Under the pieces are notes generated by a model, which was given only the letters and a program-made list of their open reading frames with translations, was not told where the DNA came from and did not search any database. Source: Pomphorhynchus laevis (Eukaryota; Acanthocephala; Palaeacanthocephala; Echinorhynchida; Pomphorhynchidae). Taken from it: DNA of 64,000 nt. The DNA is taken from assembly GCA_012934845.2 (NCBI GenBank), contig WNNJ02000189.1:49194-113193 (forward strand). The letters are read 5' to 3'. Made by a program: the position numbers and the translations under genes. Positions 46,678-58,752 of the stretch are shown here, piece after piece; position 1 is the first letter of the stretch; each line of letters starts with the position of its first letter.

Positions 46678-48114
46678 TCAGTTTAGACTTTAATTGTAGA
46701 TTTCGTATTTTGAAACCTACATTATATTTACAATATAATGTTATTCAATATTATAAATTAATATTATCAATTTAAATCAATATTATAACATATTACAATA
46801 TATTACAATATATTATAGTATGTTATAATTTATTATATTATCAATATTATCAATCAATATTAATCAATATTATATCACATATCTTAATTGCAATATTTTA
46901 AATGTTATTATGTGTCTGTCCATACCAGTAAAGGTTGCGTTTAATTTTTAAAATCAAATTTTGTCTATTCGTTTAGAATATAAAATCTCAAATTTTATAT
47001 TTTCTCAAATATTTTATAAACATTTTTACTTCTAATTAACTGTTGCTTCTAATGTTGTCACTAAAATATTTAAAATTTTACTGAAAATCGAAATGCACTA
47101 ATATATGATGATGGCAATAAGCTTTTAAAATTTATTAAAAACTTTTTTATCGAATACAGTCAACAAATTCTACGTTTAGTTTCTGATTTATTTCAGCAGC
47201 TTGCGAAATTCAAAAACAATTTTTTGTTTTGTTTATTCTGATCTCAAATTGCAAATACAAAATAGATTTTAAGAAATTGCTGTTTTCAAAAGTGTTGAAT
47301 CGATACAAATGGGGCAGATTTAAAAAAGTCAAAATATAAACAATATTTAAAATCGTGAAAAAAAACGCAAATCTTTCTAAAGTTTATTATACATTTGTAT
47401 ACATTAACTTTAATATATTTTTTTAATCAAGACGACACGGTATAATCAACGGTATATTTGTTATACTTCATTTTAGTTATATCTTATCTGCACTAACGTT
47501 TCTTTTACTTGAAAATGTTTAATTTTAAAAGTCAATATTTTAAAAGAACCGAAATTTAAATCGTTGTTTCACAATTCTTCTAAGCATCAAATAAATAGTT
47601 CAAGTTCAGCATATCGTTCAAAGTGCAGCATCCAGAATATTATCCTGAATAAAATTCCATTACAATTTATAATAGTCGGGAAGAAATAATCTTAAATAAA
47701 TGATGTGACTTTAGTGAAGTCATTTTGTAAATAAAAAAATCATCCATTACATAGTTAAAATCAAAAATGAGTTAGCATTGAATTATACTAAAACGTACTT
47801 TCGACAATTAAATAAAAGTGTAAATAGGGGGGATAATAGTTAAATAAAAGTTTAATTGCACTATAAAATATAGGCAGTAGCTATTGGTACTCTCTTTAAT
47901 CGTTATCTAATGTTGTCTAAATCGTTTGAAATGTAAATATTTTAAGTAAAAACATTTTAACGCCTTGCAGCCATTGATTACAACGACCTATTTATAAGTT
48001 TGATTGATGAAACTTGCAGAATGGAGTCATCATAGTTTTAATTAAACATATATTTATTATGAATCTTTAGTAAAAATTTCATTATTTTTCTCTTTATTCT
48101 GGGTGAATGTGAGA
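46678..48114. other. Intergenic stretch downstream of RPP38
   Basis: No AATAAA is seen close to the stop. 46730-46880 is AT-only. 47985-48060 (ATTTATAAGTTTGATTGATG, CTTGCAGAATGGAGTCATCA) resembles the 3' flank of the hammerhead-like repeats at 1205-1260 and 1645-1700, so it is a partial copy of that family. Confidence 0.5.
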
Positions 48115-48399
48115 GTTTTAATTTATATTATCGACTCCTTTTATAACCAGGTCATCTTGAAGAATCTATTCAATATTCTTTGCAAGAAATTTTACAACCC
48201 TTTTTGATAAACTGTCATCAACATACGGCCAGTCAAAATACAGATTAGGCGCTAATAGATATATTTTATCAACCATAATAAATCATTTTGAATCTGGAAG
48301 AAAACAACCCCAATTATAATTAAATTTCGAAATGTCTAAGGTAATAATAATGAACATTAGAAAATAACGCGTTTATGCTATACATGTAATATTCGACAT
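48115..48399 (-). pseudogene. Inverted partial copy of RPP38 5' end
   Basis: The reverse complement of this stretch matches 46072-46356 over about 285 bases, including the intron end (TTTTCTTCCAG), the MVDKIYLLAPNLYFDWPYVD start and the coding part to about residue 54. Differences are scattered single bases and small indels, and the coding part has a premature TAG (GAATAG for GAATCG). Identity is about 85-90 per cent by eye. Similarity stops abruptly at both ends. Because the intron end is included, this is a DNA-level duplication, not a retrocopy. Confidence 0.85.
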
Positions 48400-48959
48400 T
48401 TAAAATATGCATATATATTTTACATATATTTACATAATATTTATATTAAAGGTCTGCTGTATAATACCAATAGGTGATTGTTTAACAAAACAAATTTATT
48501 TGGATTCAATGATCATAAATTAATCTAAATTTGATATAAATTAATATTTAGATGATATATTTATGATCAGTAAGACAACCACGAAAGAATGTAGTACCGT
48601 TTCATTATTGTTCTAATTGGATAACTAATAATATTTATAATAATATTAACTTGTTATTTATAATAGTAACTATAATATAAAATAAGAAAATATTAAAATA
48701 ATATAGATTATATAATATAAATTAATAATTATATATACGAATATTATTTAAAAATAATAAAAACAATATCTTTTTAAAATAAATAATTTCGATTATTTGC
48801 TACCAAATATATACAGTTATTGAACGTGGTCAATATCTTATGGTATATGTGTTTAGAATTGCTAGGTAGAAGACAATAGCATATCTCTCGATGCGATTAA
48901 ATCTTCATCTAGATTCGAGTTTTCTTTAAAGAAAACGATGTTTAGTACCGTTCATTAAC
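48400..48959. other. AT-rich spacer
   Basis: I see nothing recognisable here beyond A/T runs at 48620-48780. Confidence 0.6.
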
Positions 48960-51480
48960 TTACAGTATATTTGTTCTACAATATGATCAATGTCATTCCT
49001 GTAATACGTATCAACAGTATAGATTCTAGCGTCATATCATTAATACATTCTCGTATCTCTTTGATCCAACAAATTCCGTTTCTCTGTTACAATGAAGTTA
49101 TTCAAACCAACTTCCCAGAAATAAATTATATCCTTCCTTCCATACTTTCTATCATCATTCCTCAACGCACGATTTTATTATCAGCAGATTTCATCCATCC
49201 ATTCGACGTATTTCTCAACTTTTTACCTCTAATAATCAAACCTCATTACATCATATGCAAATTCTCTCTTTGCAAACCCAACCCTTTTAACAATAAAATA
49301 TACCTCTTTATGATTTTGATCAAGTACAATCTCGTTTTGATTGCGATGTTAACGCATTTTGCTCTATTCTTTAACTTCTAACTTTTGTAAGTAACCCTTC
49401 ACTTCTCAGTGAAATCAAGCTCTTATCTCTTTTCGTTTAAGATATCTCTTCAATGATACCATTTACCCTCATTTACTTGACGTAGTCCAAAAAAATCGAT
49501 TCCAAGCCTCTTCGATTCTGCCCAAAAGCGTTGCACTATTATCTACTACCTCGAATTACAAAATGTTTCCTGATTGATCCAATCTGACATTGCCAATTTT
49601 GCATATGCTCGTGATAACGCAACGGTGAATTTCCCTAGCCAACTAGCAGATTGATGGTAATTATTGTGTCGTCCAGCTATTATCTAAATTCAATTAAGAC
49701 TTATTTCCCCTCCTCGCCATCTTCTCTGACGACATATTCATTTAATTTGGCCTCCTAAGCATCCGTTTTATCGCGAATAAAGTCGACTCAGTACTTGGCA
49801 TCTCACAACAGTCTTTAAATTTGCTTTAGCTCACTAAATCTTAGCATCTTGATAGTAGTGACATCACGGTTTGACGCACAGTTTTTTCGATTATTCTTTC
49901 ATCGATAAGTCCTGTTCTCAATCATCTTATAGTGTCTCATTCAGTAATCATAATAGTATCATCGCCATATCTCTTCTTTATCTGCCTCTTCATCGATTAA
50001 CTGCTCATTTTGTTTTACAAACCTTTGCACTTCTTCCATTCAATCTTTCGGTAAGCTTATCCTTGCTCAATTTGTATATTAGGTATCGTCTTGGTTCTAG
50101 TTCTCCATCTAATACACGCTTTGCTAAATATCTGATATGCTGTCACATATCTCGTTCTCATTCACTCTTTATACTGTACTAGGCGATATAAACAATCGTT
50201 TGGACCGTCCTTGGCTTATTGATACCAGAAACTTATCACCGCTTTTCACGATTGCATTTATTTTACCATGTATTCACTACCAGTTTCTACCACTACTCAC
50301 ATTCTTGATGGTATCCTTGATTTAATTGCTCTTCCTAGTAGCCTATCGTCCTCCGCATTTATCTCTACTTTAGATCCCGACCTATCCCATTTTCATATCA
50401 TCCACTCTCTTCGTATTCTTCGATATCCTTTATCTGCATCTCTTATTGTCCGTCTAGTGTGGAAACGTCTCATTTAGCTCTTCGTAGATCTCACCGTTCC
50501 CCCAGCGTAGTAAGTATTTGCTCTTTTTAAAGAACACGCTTCTATACTCTTCTAATTCAAGATCCAAGTAGAATACTCTCAACACTATACTGTCACATTC
50601 TACCTCTGTTAGCCTTGCTGAATATGTATCTTATATATCGTCATGGATTTAGTTCATCATCTAATTTTTTCTTTGTGAACTATCTGATCTGGTCTCACAT
50701 ATCTCGTAACCCTTTACTCATTCTCTTGCACTGGACTAAATCAACATTCGTTTGTACCGCCATTGGCATCTTTCTTCGCTGTTATCTTTACTTTTGATCC
50801 CAGCATATACGATCATTTTCTTGTCATCATCTCTCTTACTTTCTACACTCATCTTTCTCTGCATCACCTATTGTCCGTCGAGAAAGGAAACGTCGCGATC
50901 TTCTCTTACAATCTCTAATAATTGCTTCTCCTATAATGTCCTCGTCTCTCACTTTCCAAAGTCCGAACAATATATTTGTATAATCTCTTTGATTCTGAAC
51001 TATCTTCTATACTTGACAATATTCTTCCATTTAAACTATTTACTCCCTGTCAAACGTACTATGCACCATGGTTCAACTCTAATTGTATGCGTTCGAATTA
51101 TCTCTTCGTCATGTGTATCCTTCGCCTCGTCGTTTTGATCACATATCCTCCTGCCTATATAAGCTCAACTGGCTAATTATGAAAAGCCGCATTCAATTCC
51201 GTATCCTTTGTATCACTTTTCGACTCTTTTCCTCAAACTCGCCTTCTTATCTGCATATTTCTACACTTACCAAATCCCGCCTCACCTCCATAAATCTTCT
51301 TTCATGTTACTCTCTTCTCCATGTTCCGTCATTGTCCTCAAACTGTGGCAGCCGATTCCTTTATATTGCCGTTCATCTTATCAGGAATAAACTGCCTTCC
51401 GCCATCCGCACAACCACATCATTTCCATCCTAAAAAGAGTCTTCGCTATTTTTTGTCCCTTAGCAATTAATTCTATTATT
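48960..51480 (+). mobile_element. Degraded L2/CR1-like LINE with internal duplication and deletion
   Basis: Plus-strand fragments in order: HILDGILDLIALPSS with LSHFHIIHSLRIL (endonuclease C-terminus, about 50296-50410); SLFDSELSSILDNIL with YYAPWFNSNC (linker before the RT, about 50976-51090); and RRFDHISSCLYKLNWLIMKS with RSLTLLSCYSLLHVPSLSSN-like text (C-terminal end, about 51125-51420). The palm domain is missing, so the element has an internal deletion. 50050-50210 and 50610-50770 are related, as are 50370-50480 and 50780-50910, which shows an internal duplication. It belongs to a sister family of the five copies at 6-22 kb. 48960-49880 is CT-rich and may be its 5' part, but I cannot read domains there. 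Confidence 0.6.
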
Positions 51481-52984
51481 CTAACTCTTTAAAACTCTCC
51501 CACACATCAACATCAACCTATTGACATTGCTCATACTTTTTTTGTTATTTTTCATTTTTTATTTGTTGTAAAAACTTTTAATTTGTAATTTAGTGGACTC
51601 GTATTTGGATGTATATCCACATTTGTGCTTTTTCGCATATGACATTTTAATCATTTTAAATTGTATCACTTGGTATTATTATTCTTACTTTGAATGTAAA
51701 AGCACGTTTTTAAAACTGAAATTCGAAAATTCACATTTTTATTATCTTAAGCGTAAATTTGCTGGAGTAGGAATATATTCAATAAAAGTATACGACGAAT
51801 TAGTTGTAATCACAAATGTTTTTTATGTGTGATCACAGTCAATTTTACGATCTCATTATCTATATTTATCAACGAGAAAACGAGTCCTTATGCAATCAGT
51901 CAGGTGACAAACTATTATTAGTGACTGATCCCCCATTTCACCATTTTGGATTGCATTTATTTGACTTACAATATGGAATGCTCAATGAGTATACTTTCTA
52001 GGACATGCTTTTAACATAGACATGAATTTTATAGATTTGGGCTTATTTTCGATCATAGAAATGAATTTTCCATTTGTAAACATATTTTATATATTGTCCG
52101 GACTTATAATCTATCAGGCAATAGATTCCTAATATATAAAGTTCTGACATACTAACTAATCCTGGCATTACTATTTGTTATAAATTCCCTAACTATATAT
52201 TAGGAATCTATATATTATTGATTAAAATATTTTCCTATTATAATCAATTTCGAATTGATTATAATCATATAATCAACTATTATATGATTATAATAGTATA
52301 TTATATGATTATATTATATGATTATATAATCAATAATTATATATACATTAATTATAATTTGCGTATAACTATTAAAAGGCATATTTTGGTTTCTTGTAAA
52401 TTTAATAAAATTCATGATTCATATACCTTAAATTTTTTGTTTACTTTCAGGAAAATTTTGAATTGTCAAACTTTTTTATTCCGTACGTTATTTCTGTCGT
52501 GCTGAAATTTTAACACAATTTTCACAAATATCATAGCAATTTTCTATTTGGATCGCGTGATCTTAATATTTTTCGATCTTCTGAATAATTCCAGCGTAGT
52601 GACTCCGTAACACTCTCGAATGATTTAAAATAATTGTGTTCGTATGTTATTACAACTTAATTTAGGAGCGCGATTATTGAAATAGTGATTATTTTACATA
52701 ATTATTATTTAAAAATATTAAATTTCAATAAAAATTGTATTTACTCTCTCCTTTGATCGATTTTTGATTTTTATTTGTGAACAACAAATTTATAACGAAA
52801 ATAGATTCATTAATATTTTTTATAAATTAACAATTTTTCCCTCTCTGCTGCGATCATCATCAGAAAGAAGGAACAAACTAGGTTTTGTTTAAAACAAACA
52901 AAACAAACGTTTTGTTTCTGATGATGTCACAGCAAAATATAAGTTAGTGTTTTATTGATCGTACTCCAAAATTCCTAATTAAAA
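51481..52984. other. AT-rich intergenic stretch
   Basis: Open frames here (for example 51593-51832) have skewed composition and no family resemblance. A foldback lies at 52847-52933: CATCATCAGAAA (52855-52866) pairs exactly with TTTCTGATGATG (52915-52926). Confidence 0.5.
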
Positions 52985-53160
52985 TAATTATATAAAATTT
53001 TATAATTTATATTTATATAACAATATAATTTATTATTTAAATTTAAAATATAAATCAATTTTTATGAATTTACTAATAAATAATATACGATGTATTCGAA
53101 TAAAGATTATAGACCATCAGGAGGAACTGCTATTTTATCAAGTTTCGGCTCTTATTCATC
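52985..53160 (+). repeat. Structured dispersed repeat, copy 9
   Basis: Head (TTTTATAATTTATATTTATA), TTTTTATGAATTTACTAATA, GATTATAGACCATCAGGAGG, AACTGCTATTTTATCAAGTT and TCGGCTCTTATTCATC. It is truncated before the hairpin arm. Confidence 0.7.
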
Positions 53161-53569
53161 AATATTTATGTGTTAAATAATATTACATTATTATAATATT
53201 TTATATTATATAAAATATTATTACACAATAATATTTAAAATAAATTTAAACTCTTAAGCGACAAATTTTAATGTATGAATAATAAATAATAAGTTAATAG
53301 ATACATACTTTAAATTAGGTTACTATAAAAGTAAAATTAAACAGAAAATAGTTAAATATATAAATCAACACAATATGATTAAAAATAAATTTAAACTCTA
53401 AAGCGAAAAATGTTTATTAATTGATATTAAATAACATAATTTTATTAGAATAAGATACAAGATTAGCAAATTTATTAATAAATATTAATAAATATTAATA
53501 TAACATAATAACTTGTTAGTAGAACAAATCTGATCAGATAATTGAGTTTACGTATTTTTTACTGTATAT

Positions 53570-54650
53570 AAATTAAAAATAAATATAAATAATAAATAAT
53601 TATATAAGATTTTATATAATTTATATTCATATAACGATAAAATTTATAATAAATTTTAAAATAGGAATCAATCTTTATGAATGGACTAATAAATAATAAC
53701 CTAATTCAAATTGGTGATTTTTAATTTATTATTTTTGATATCATCGAAAGTTTGGTGAAGTTTCGAATAAAAATATTCGATGTATAAAGAATATAAATAT
53801 CATAATCGATTTTAAAAATTATCATTACTAGAAACATTATATCTTAATCACAGCTTAATAATTTAATTTTAATTATAAATATAATACATTATTTTTTAAT
53901 TAAAGAATTATTTTTAAATTAACATTTTTTTCATTAAATCGAATTAATTTATAATTCGATTTATTGAAATCACAATTGTTACTATTTCCTATTTTAAATT
54001 TGTAATTCCCTGCAATATTTATGATATTAATAATAAAATACAATATATATTAATCATTTTTGAATTATTTTATTAGTATTATCTTATTATATTATAGCAT
54101 TACATATTTAGTTACTTCGGATAAGGTCTGCAAGAGTTGTTTATTTCACTTGATCATCAACTAATTAACCAAACATTTAAATACCATATAAAATATAATA
54201 TAATATTTTATACCAGCTATAATATTTTCTACCATCTATAATATATTAAAATTAAATTATAATATTATCAAATTATAATAATTTGATAATATTATCGAAA
54301 AAATAAATTTAATTATAAGTATTATAATTAAATAAATTATAATTAACTCGTTTAAATATTTATTAAAAATAAATTATTATAGAATTTAAATTAAAAAATT
54401 ACTATATATAAATAAAAAATAAAGATGACTAATTATAAATAATAAATAATTATGTAAAAGTTTATACAATTTATATTTATATCAGGTTAAAGTTTAAAAT
54501 TTAAAATAAAAATCAATTTTTATGAATTGACTAATAAATAATATGTGATGAGTCAGAATTAAGATTAGAGCTCATAAAGATAAATAATTATAAATAATAA
54601 ATAATTATATAAGAATTTATATAATTTATATTTACATAAATTTAAAATGT
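53570..54650 (+). repeat. Structured dispersed repeat, copies 10-12 (head fragments)
   Basis: Three heads: 53570-53700 (AAATAATTATATAAGATTTT, TATGAATGGACTAATAAATA), 54420-54575 (ending AATTAAGATTAGAGCTCATA) and 54585-54660 (AATAATTATATAAGAATTTA). Between them is AT-only sequence (53860-54410). No gene is seen from 53161 to 55560. Confidence 0.6.
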
Positions 54651-54660
54651 TATAGTCAAT

Positions 54661-55580
54661 ATTATCTTTTATATGATAACATTGCATAATTGCATACTTT
54701 GAATGCGGATTGACAACACAGAAATCCGGGGAAATTAACCAACTTTTATAGATTTTGTATTATTTATGAATATGATAATTTTTAATTTATAATTTTAACT
54801 TATAATTAATTATAATTTATAATTAAATTTTTACTATAATTTTACAATTAAATAATTTAAATCCCAAATCGTCACGATGATGAAATCTCTAACAGTTTTA
54901 GAGAATATAGATTATTTAATATTATCAATATATATACTATGTTTATAAAAAACAACTTTTAATAAATTTCGGTGAATAACTTTATTTAAGCTTTCGTAGT
55001 TTCAAACAAATTGTTTGTCTACAAATCTAAATCTTATGTACATTTCGAATTCATGTTTTTACGACAACGTATTTAATTATCTTGCCATAATGTAAATGAT
55101 AAATATCATCGACACATGAAATATTTTACTGTTTAAAAAAGCATTTGTCTAAATCACGATGACATTCTTGTATTGTAGCAAATACTTTATCCAATCATGT
55201 AGTTTAACCAAGTAGATTTATGCCGTTTCTCATCATGTAACGGAATGAACAAATAATCTAAATTGAAATAATCTAAACAATAAAATAATACTTTGCAGTA
55301 AAATTAATGCTTTTAGAAAAATATTTAAATTTGTGATATTTAAATAACAAAAACATTCCAAGATAATTTTATTGCTTGTTATATAGAAAAATATTTTATT
55401 TAAATATTTTTTCAAATTTTTTAAATAAAACATATTGATAAATTACAAATAATATATAAATAATTAATATATTAAATATAAATTCATATAAATACAACTA
55501 AATAATCACACGTGTATATAGCATTATAGTTATATATAACTATATTATATTTTATATAATTATAATAGAAATATTATAAA
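54661..55580. other. AT-rich intergenic stretch
   Basis: I see no gene or named repeat. A GC-richer scrap at 54690-54745 has no reading. Confidence 0.55.
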
Positions 55581-55745
55581 ATGTATATAAAATGTATATT
55601 TTATATAAATGTCTATATAAAATGTATATATTAAAATGTATATAAAACGTATATTTTATATAAATGTCTATATAAAATGTATATATTAAAATGTATATAA
55701 AATGTATATTTTATATAAATGTCTATATAAAATGTATATATTTTA
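55581..55745. repeat. 55-bp tandem repeat, three units
   Basis: Units start at 55581, 55636 and 55691, each ATGTATATAAAA(T/C)GTATA followed by TTTTATATAAATGTCTATAT and AAAATGTATATATT(A). They are almost identical, so recently amplified. Confidence 0.9.
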
Positions 55746-55936
55746 AATGGATATATTTTATATCGTTAATTCTACTATGAATTATTCAAATCAAAATGCT
55801 CATATGTAAATGTTTGGTTTGTTTGTGTGATTATTTGTTCGATAATAAAGATGCCTTCTCAACGTTTGCATCAAGCAAATTTATAAACAGTTGAGTAATT
55901 ATCGAAGTTGGCATTTGCAAAAGAAATTTGCCTTAC

Positions 55937-56170
55937 GCCACTGACAAAACTACGAGAAAGGTTTGGACGTATGCCACTGACAAAACTACGAGAAAGGATT
56001 GAACTGCAAGTTGCTCGATGCATATCAATGTGCATTCGTGTCCCGCGATCTCTTCGTTACCGTTAGTTATCAAATCGATAATTTTAATTATCAAATTACC
56101 TTTGAAAGACAAGAAACATGTGCTGTCTCCCAATGAATTTATGGATGCGTTAATCGTACGATTTAGGTGG
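55937..56170 (+). mobile_element. Possible retroelement C-terminal scrap with 36-bp duplication
   Basis: GCCACTGACAAAACTACGAG occurs at 55937 and 55973 (36 bases apart). Downstream, one plus-strand frame reads RLPLKDKKHVLSPNEFMDAL-like text (LPLKDKKHVLSPNEFMDALI, VRFRW), similar to the WL..LPL...GF.L...EF.DAL.LRYGW segment found at the end of some retroelement reverse transcriptases in invertebrates. It is too short to assign, and the frame is broken. Confidence 0.35.
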
Positions 56171-56574
56171 AAAATATATTTTATATATTCTATATCGTTA
56201 ATGCTCCAAATACGAGGCGCGTCTGAATAATTTACTGTAAAAGACTGGTGTTATTATGAATAATATTAATTATAAAATTATTAATTAAATCATATTGATT
56301 ATATAGTAATAAGAATGATAATAATTTTGCGATCAAGGATGACACGCAAAATCGTGAAACGCTCCAAATGTGAGGAATAATTTTTAATTTATTTTCTCTT
56401 CATGTTTAAACGCCCTATACAATATTACAGCACATCGAATGTATCATTGAACACTAATTATATGATCAAAGATGCTCATTGTCCCAAAAATTGAATGAAA
56501 AACAGCTGGACAGTCAAAATTTTATTTTAGCAAAACCAAAAATTTGGATTGAAAGATTTGGATTGAAAATTGGG

Positions 56575-56892
56575 ATTCAAAGATTTGGATTGAAATATGT
56601 CGTAAACAGTTTACGACAAATATATAAAGTAAACAGTATACTTATCAAAAGTATTCAAATTGTATTCAAATTTTGAATTGTATTTGAATTGTATTCAAAT
56701 TAATTATATGTAATTATATTATTTCAATTAATTATATGTTAGTTGATAACAAATGTACACTTTAATAGTTGTGAATAATGTAGTGGTTTAAGATAAGGTT
56801 ATTCTCCACAGTTTACGGCATTTGTTGTAAAATATAGTTTACGACATTTGTCGTGAACTGTTTACGACAAATTTCAATTAAAATCTTTGAAT
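56575..56892. mobile_element. 318-bp element with 47-bp terminal inverted repeats (MITE-like)
   Basis: The left end (ATTCAAAGATTTGGATTGAA, ATATGTCGTAAACAGTTTAC, GACAAAT) and the reverse complement of the right end agree at about 43 of 47 positions. Subterminal copies of GTCGTAAAC/GTTTACGAC occur several times inside. No ORF is present and no clear target-site duplication is seen. The structure is that of a non-autonomous DNA transposon, but I cannot name the superfamily. Confidence 0.65.
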
Positions 56893-58692
56893 GACGGAGA
56901 AACGCCATATTCAGTTATATCCCTTGAACCATGTAAATTGTCGATGAATTATAAGACAATGAAATCATCCCAGAACAGTTTAAATAACACCGATCAGTCA
57001 AAACGATAATTACTCGTACATGACCCCGCACATATTGACGAACTTCCTCCACCATCTAATAGTAGGAATCGCCAGAAGAGCTCGCCAGAAATCTGACTAC
57101 CAACTCTTCTGCAAGATAAGCTTCAATTAAATTGTTGAAATTGTCATTTAAGTGTGCATCATCTTATCTAAATGATTTGTTATTCTCAAAGCATCTATTA
57201 TAATAGGTATAATATGTGTGATGGAAACATTTAATGCACCAATTGTTTCACAGTATAGCAATTTAAGTTTTTGATATAAGTTTATAAAAGCATTAAATTG
57301 TAACAAATTGTTTTAACATTTGCTGTCTTAATAAGTCCACAAATCACTGTTTGATAAAATTGACCTACATTGTTTGCAAAAATATATTAATTTGCCAAAG
57401 GGTTAAAACACGCACAAATAATTAAAAACAAATATTTTTTTATTTAAATTGGACGAAATATATATTTTTTATATATGAAATAATAAACTACTGACCTGAC
57501 AATTCCTTAAACATTTCATCCTCGTATGGCACACTTTTGATATTAAAGCTAAATAATTTGCCTAAATGTGGATAATGTAAGAGATCCCTGTTCCAGACGA
57601 TTTCAATCTATCTTGATAGTTATATGCTAGAAAAATATTTGTCTGATTTTCTGCGTTACCTGTTTTAATGGCATTGTAGAGCAAAATTTCAACTGAAGAG
57701 CAACAAACAGCAAAAACACGTTTATTTTCATTTTCAAACGGAAAATCCGTTAGATTGTGATGGTCTTATAGATTTTTATATTTTTGAAGCTATTGAACAG
57801 GAATAATTTGTTTCCTATGATACAAAAGTCGAATCCCCTTATCCTGCTTTTGCTAAGAAACTTGAACGCTAGTTTGCCAATTACGAAATAATAAGTATAT
57901 CAACTTCAAGTTGAATTTGTATCAAAGATTTAATCGTCTACCCAATAAAAATTGATCTTGAATGAGCTAATATGCTAATTTTGCTCTATTGGCTTGCATG
58001 ACTGCGTAATTAATAGATAATTTTAATGTTTTATAAAATTCAATATGCATAAAACTTTGTCTAAAAGTCCCAAGATTGTTGAGGCATTGAGCATTTGATT
58101 TTGCGTATAAATTAAACATGATAGTGTTTGATAAATAACAAATTTTATATTTCAAAAGAATAATAAGAATTTCTATCAGCACATGAGATATTATTAGTGA
58201 AAATTCGGTACATTTTTTAGCTATAAAAGCAGGAATAAACCAAGCATGTGAATTCAAATGAATTGAAAATTGAAAATTTACGATTTTTAAAATACATTGT
58301 TTTGAACACTCATTATCTAACTCTAGCGATAAATGAATGAAAATCAAATAAAAATTAAATAAAATAAAACAATAGTTTTCATTGTGAAGTGAATGGAGGA
58401 AAGTAATTGCGTGGTATCACACCAGATTTTTAAGCAAATAAAAAAAATAACAATAAAGTTGAAATTACACAGATTGAAATTATTTTTAAGGCACGCCAGA
58501 TGTACAGGTATCACAGCGAGTGATTTCAATGAAATCATTGTAAAATTTTCATTCTGGTGATTTCAATGAAATTCTAAAAAATAAGAATTCATAAGGATGA
58601 ATCATTACCATTACTGAAATAAACGAACAACTCTTTGAAATATAAAATTGACAAAATAGAGAGAAAATAAAAATTAAGTGAATTTTTGCAAA
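56893..58692. other. AT-rich intergenic stretch
   Basis: Minus-strand frames around 57967-58538 are long but leucine/isoleucine/phenylalanine-rich and match nothing I know. A phrase GTGATTTCAATGAAAT occurs at about 58518 and 58557. Confidence 0.5.
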
Positions 58693-58752
58693 ATGAGTAT
58701 GAAGAATATGGATGCAGAATCATCAACCGAATCTGAGCCTAAGTCATCCAGG
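58693..58752 (+). CDS. Candidate first coding exon of an unknown gene
   Basis: ATG at 58693 opens MSMKNMDAESSTESEPKSS and then AG|GTACGA, a usable donor at 58753. The 20-codon stretch is acidic and serine-rich, with a composition unlike the surrounding AT-rich noise. No following exon can be picked with confidence in the remaining 5 kb. It may equally be chance. Confidence 0.25.

Noticed and set aside
48971-49381. 136-codon open frame
   Set aside because: The composition is skewed to I, L, F and P from CT-rich DNA. At best it is the unreadable 5' part of the degraded LINE that follows.
56598-56618. TGTCGTAAACAGTTTACGAC as a stand-alone operator
   Set aside because: It lies inside the terminal inverted repeat of the MITE-like element and is repeated within it.
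57967-58538. Two long minus-strand open frames
   Set aside because: They are hydrophobic low-complexity translations of AT-rich DNA with no recognisable domain or start context.
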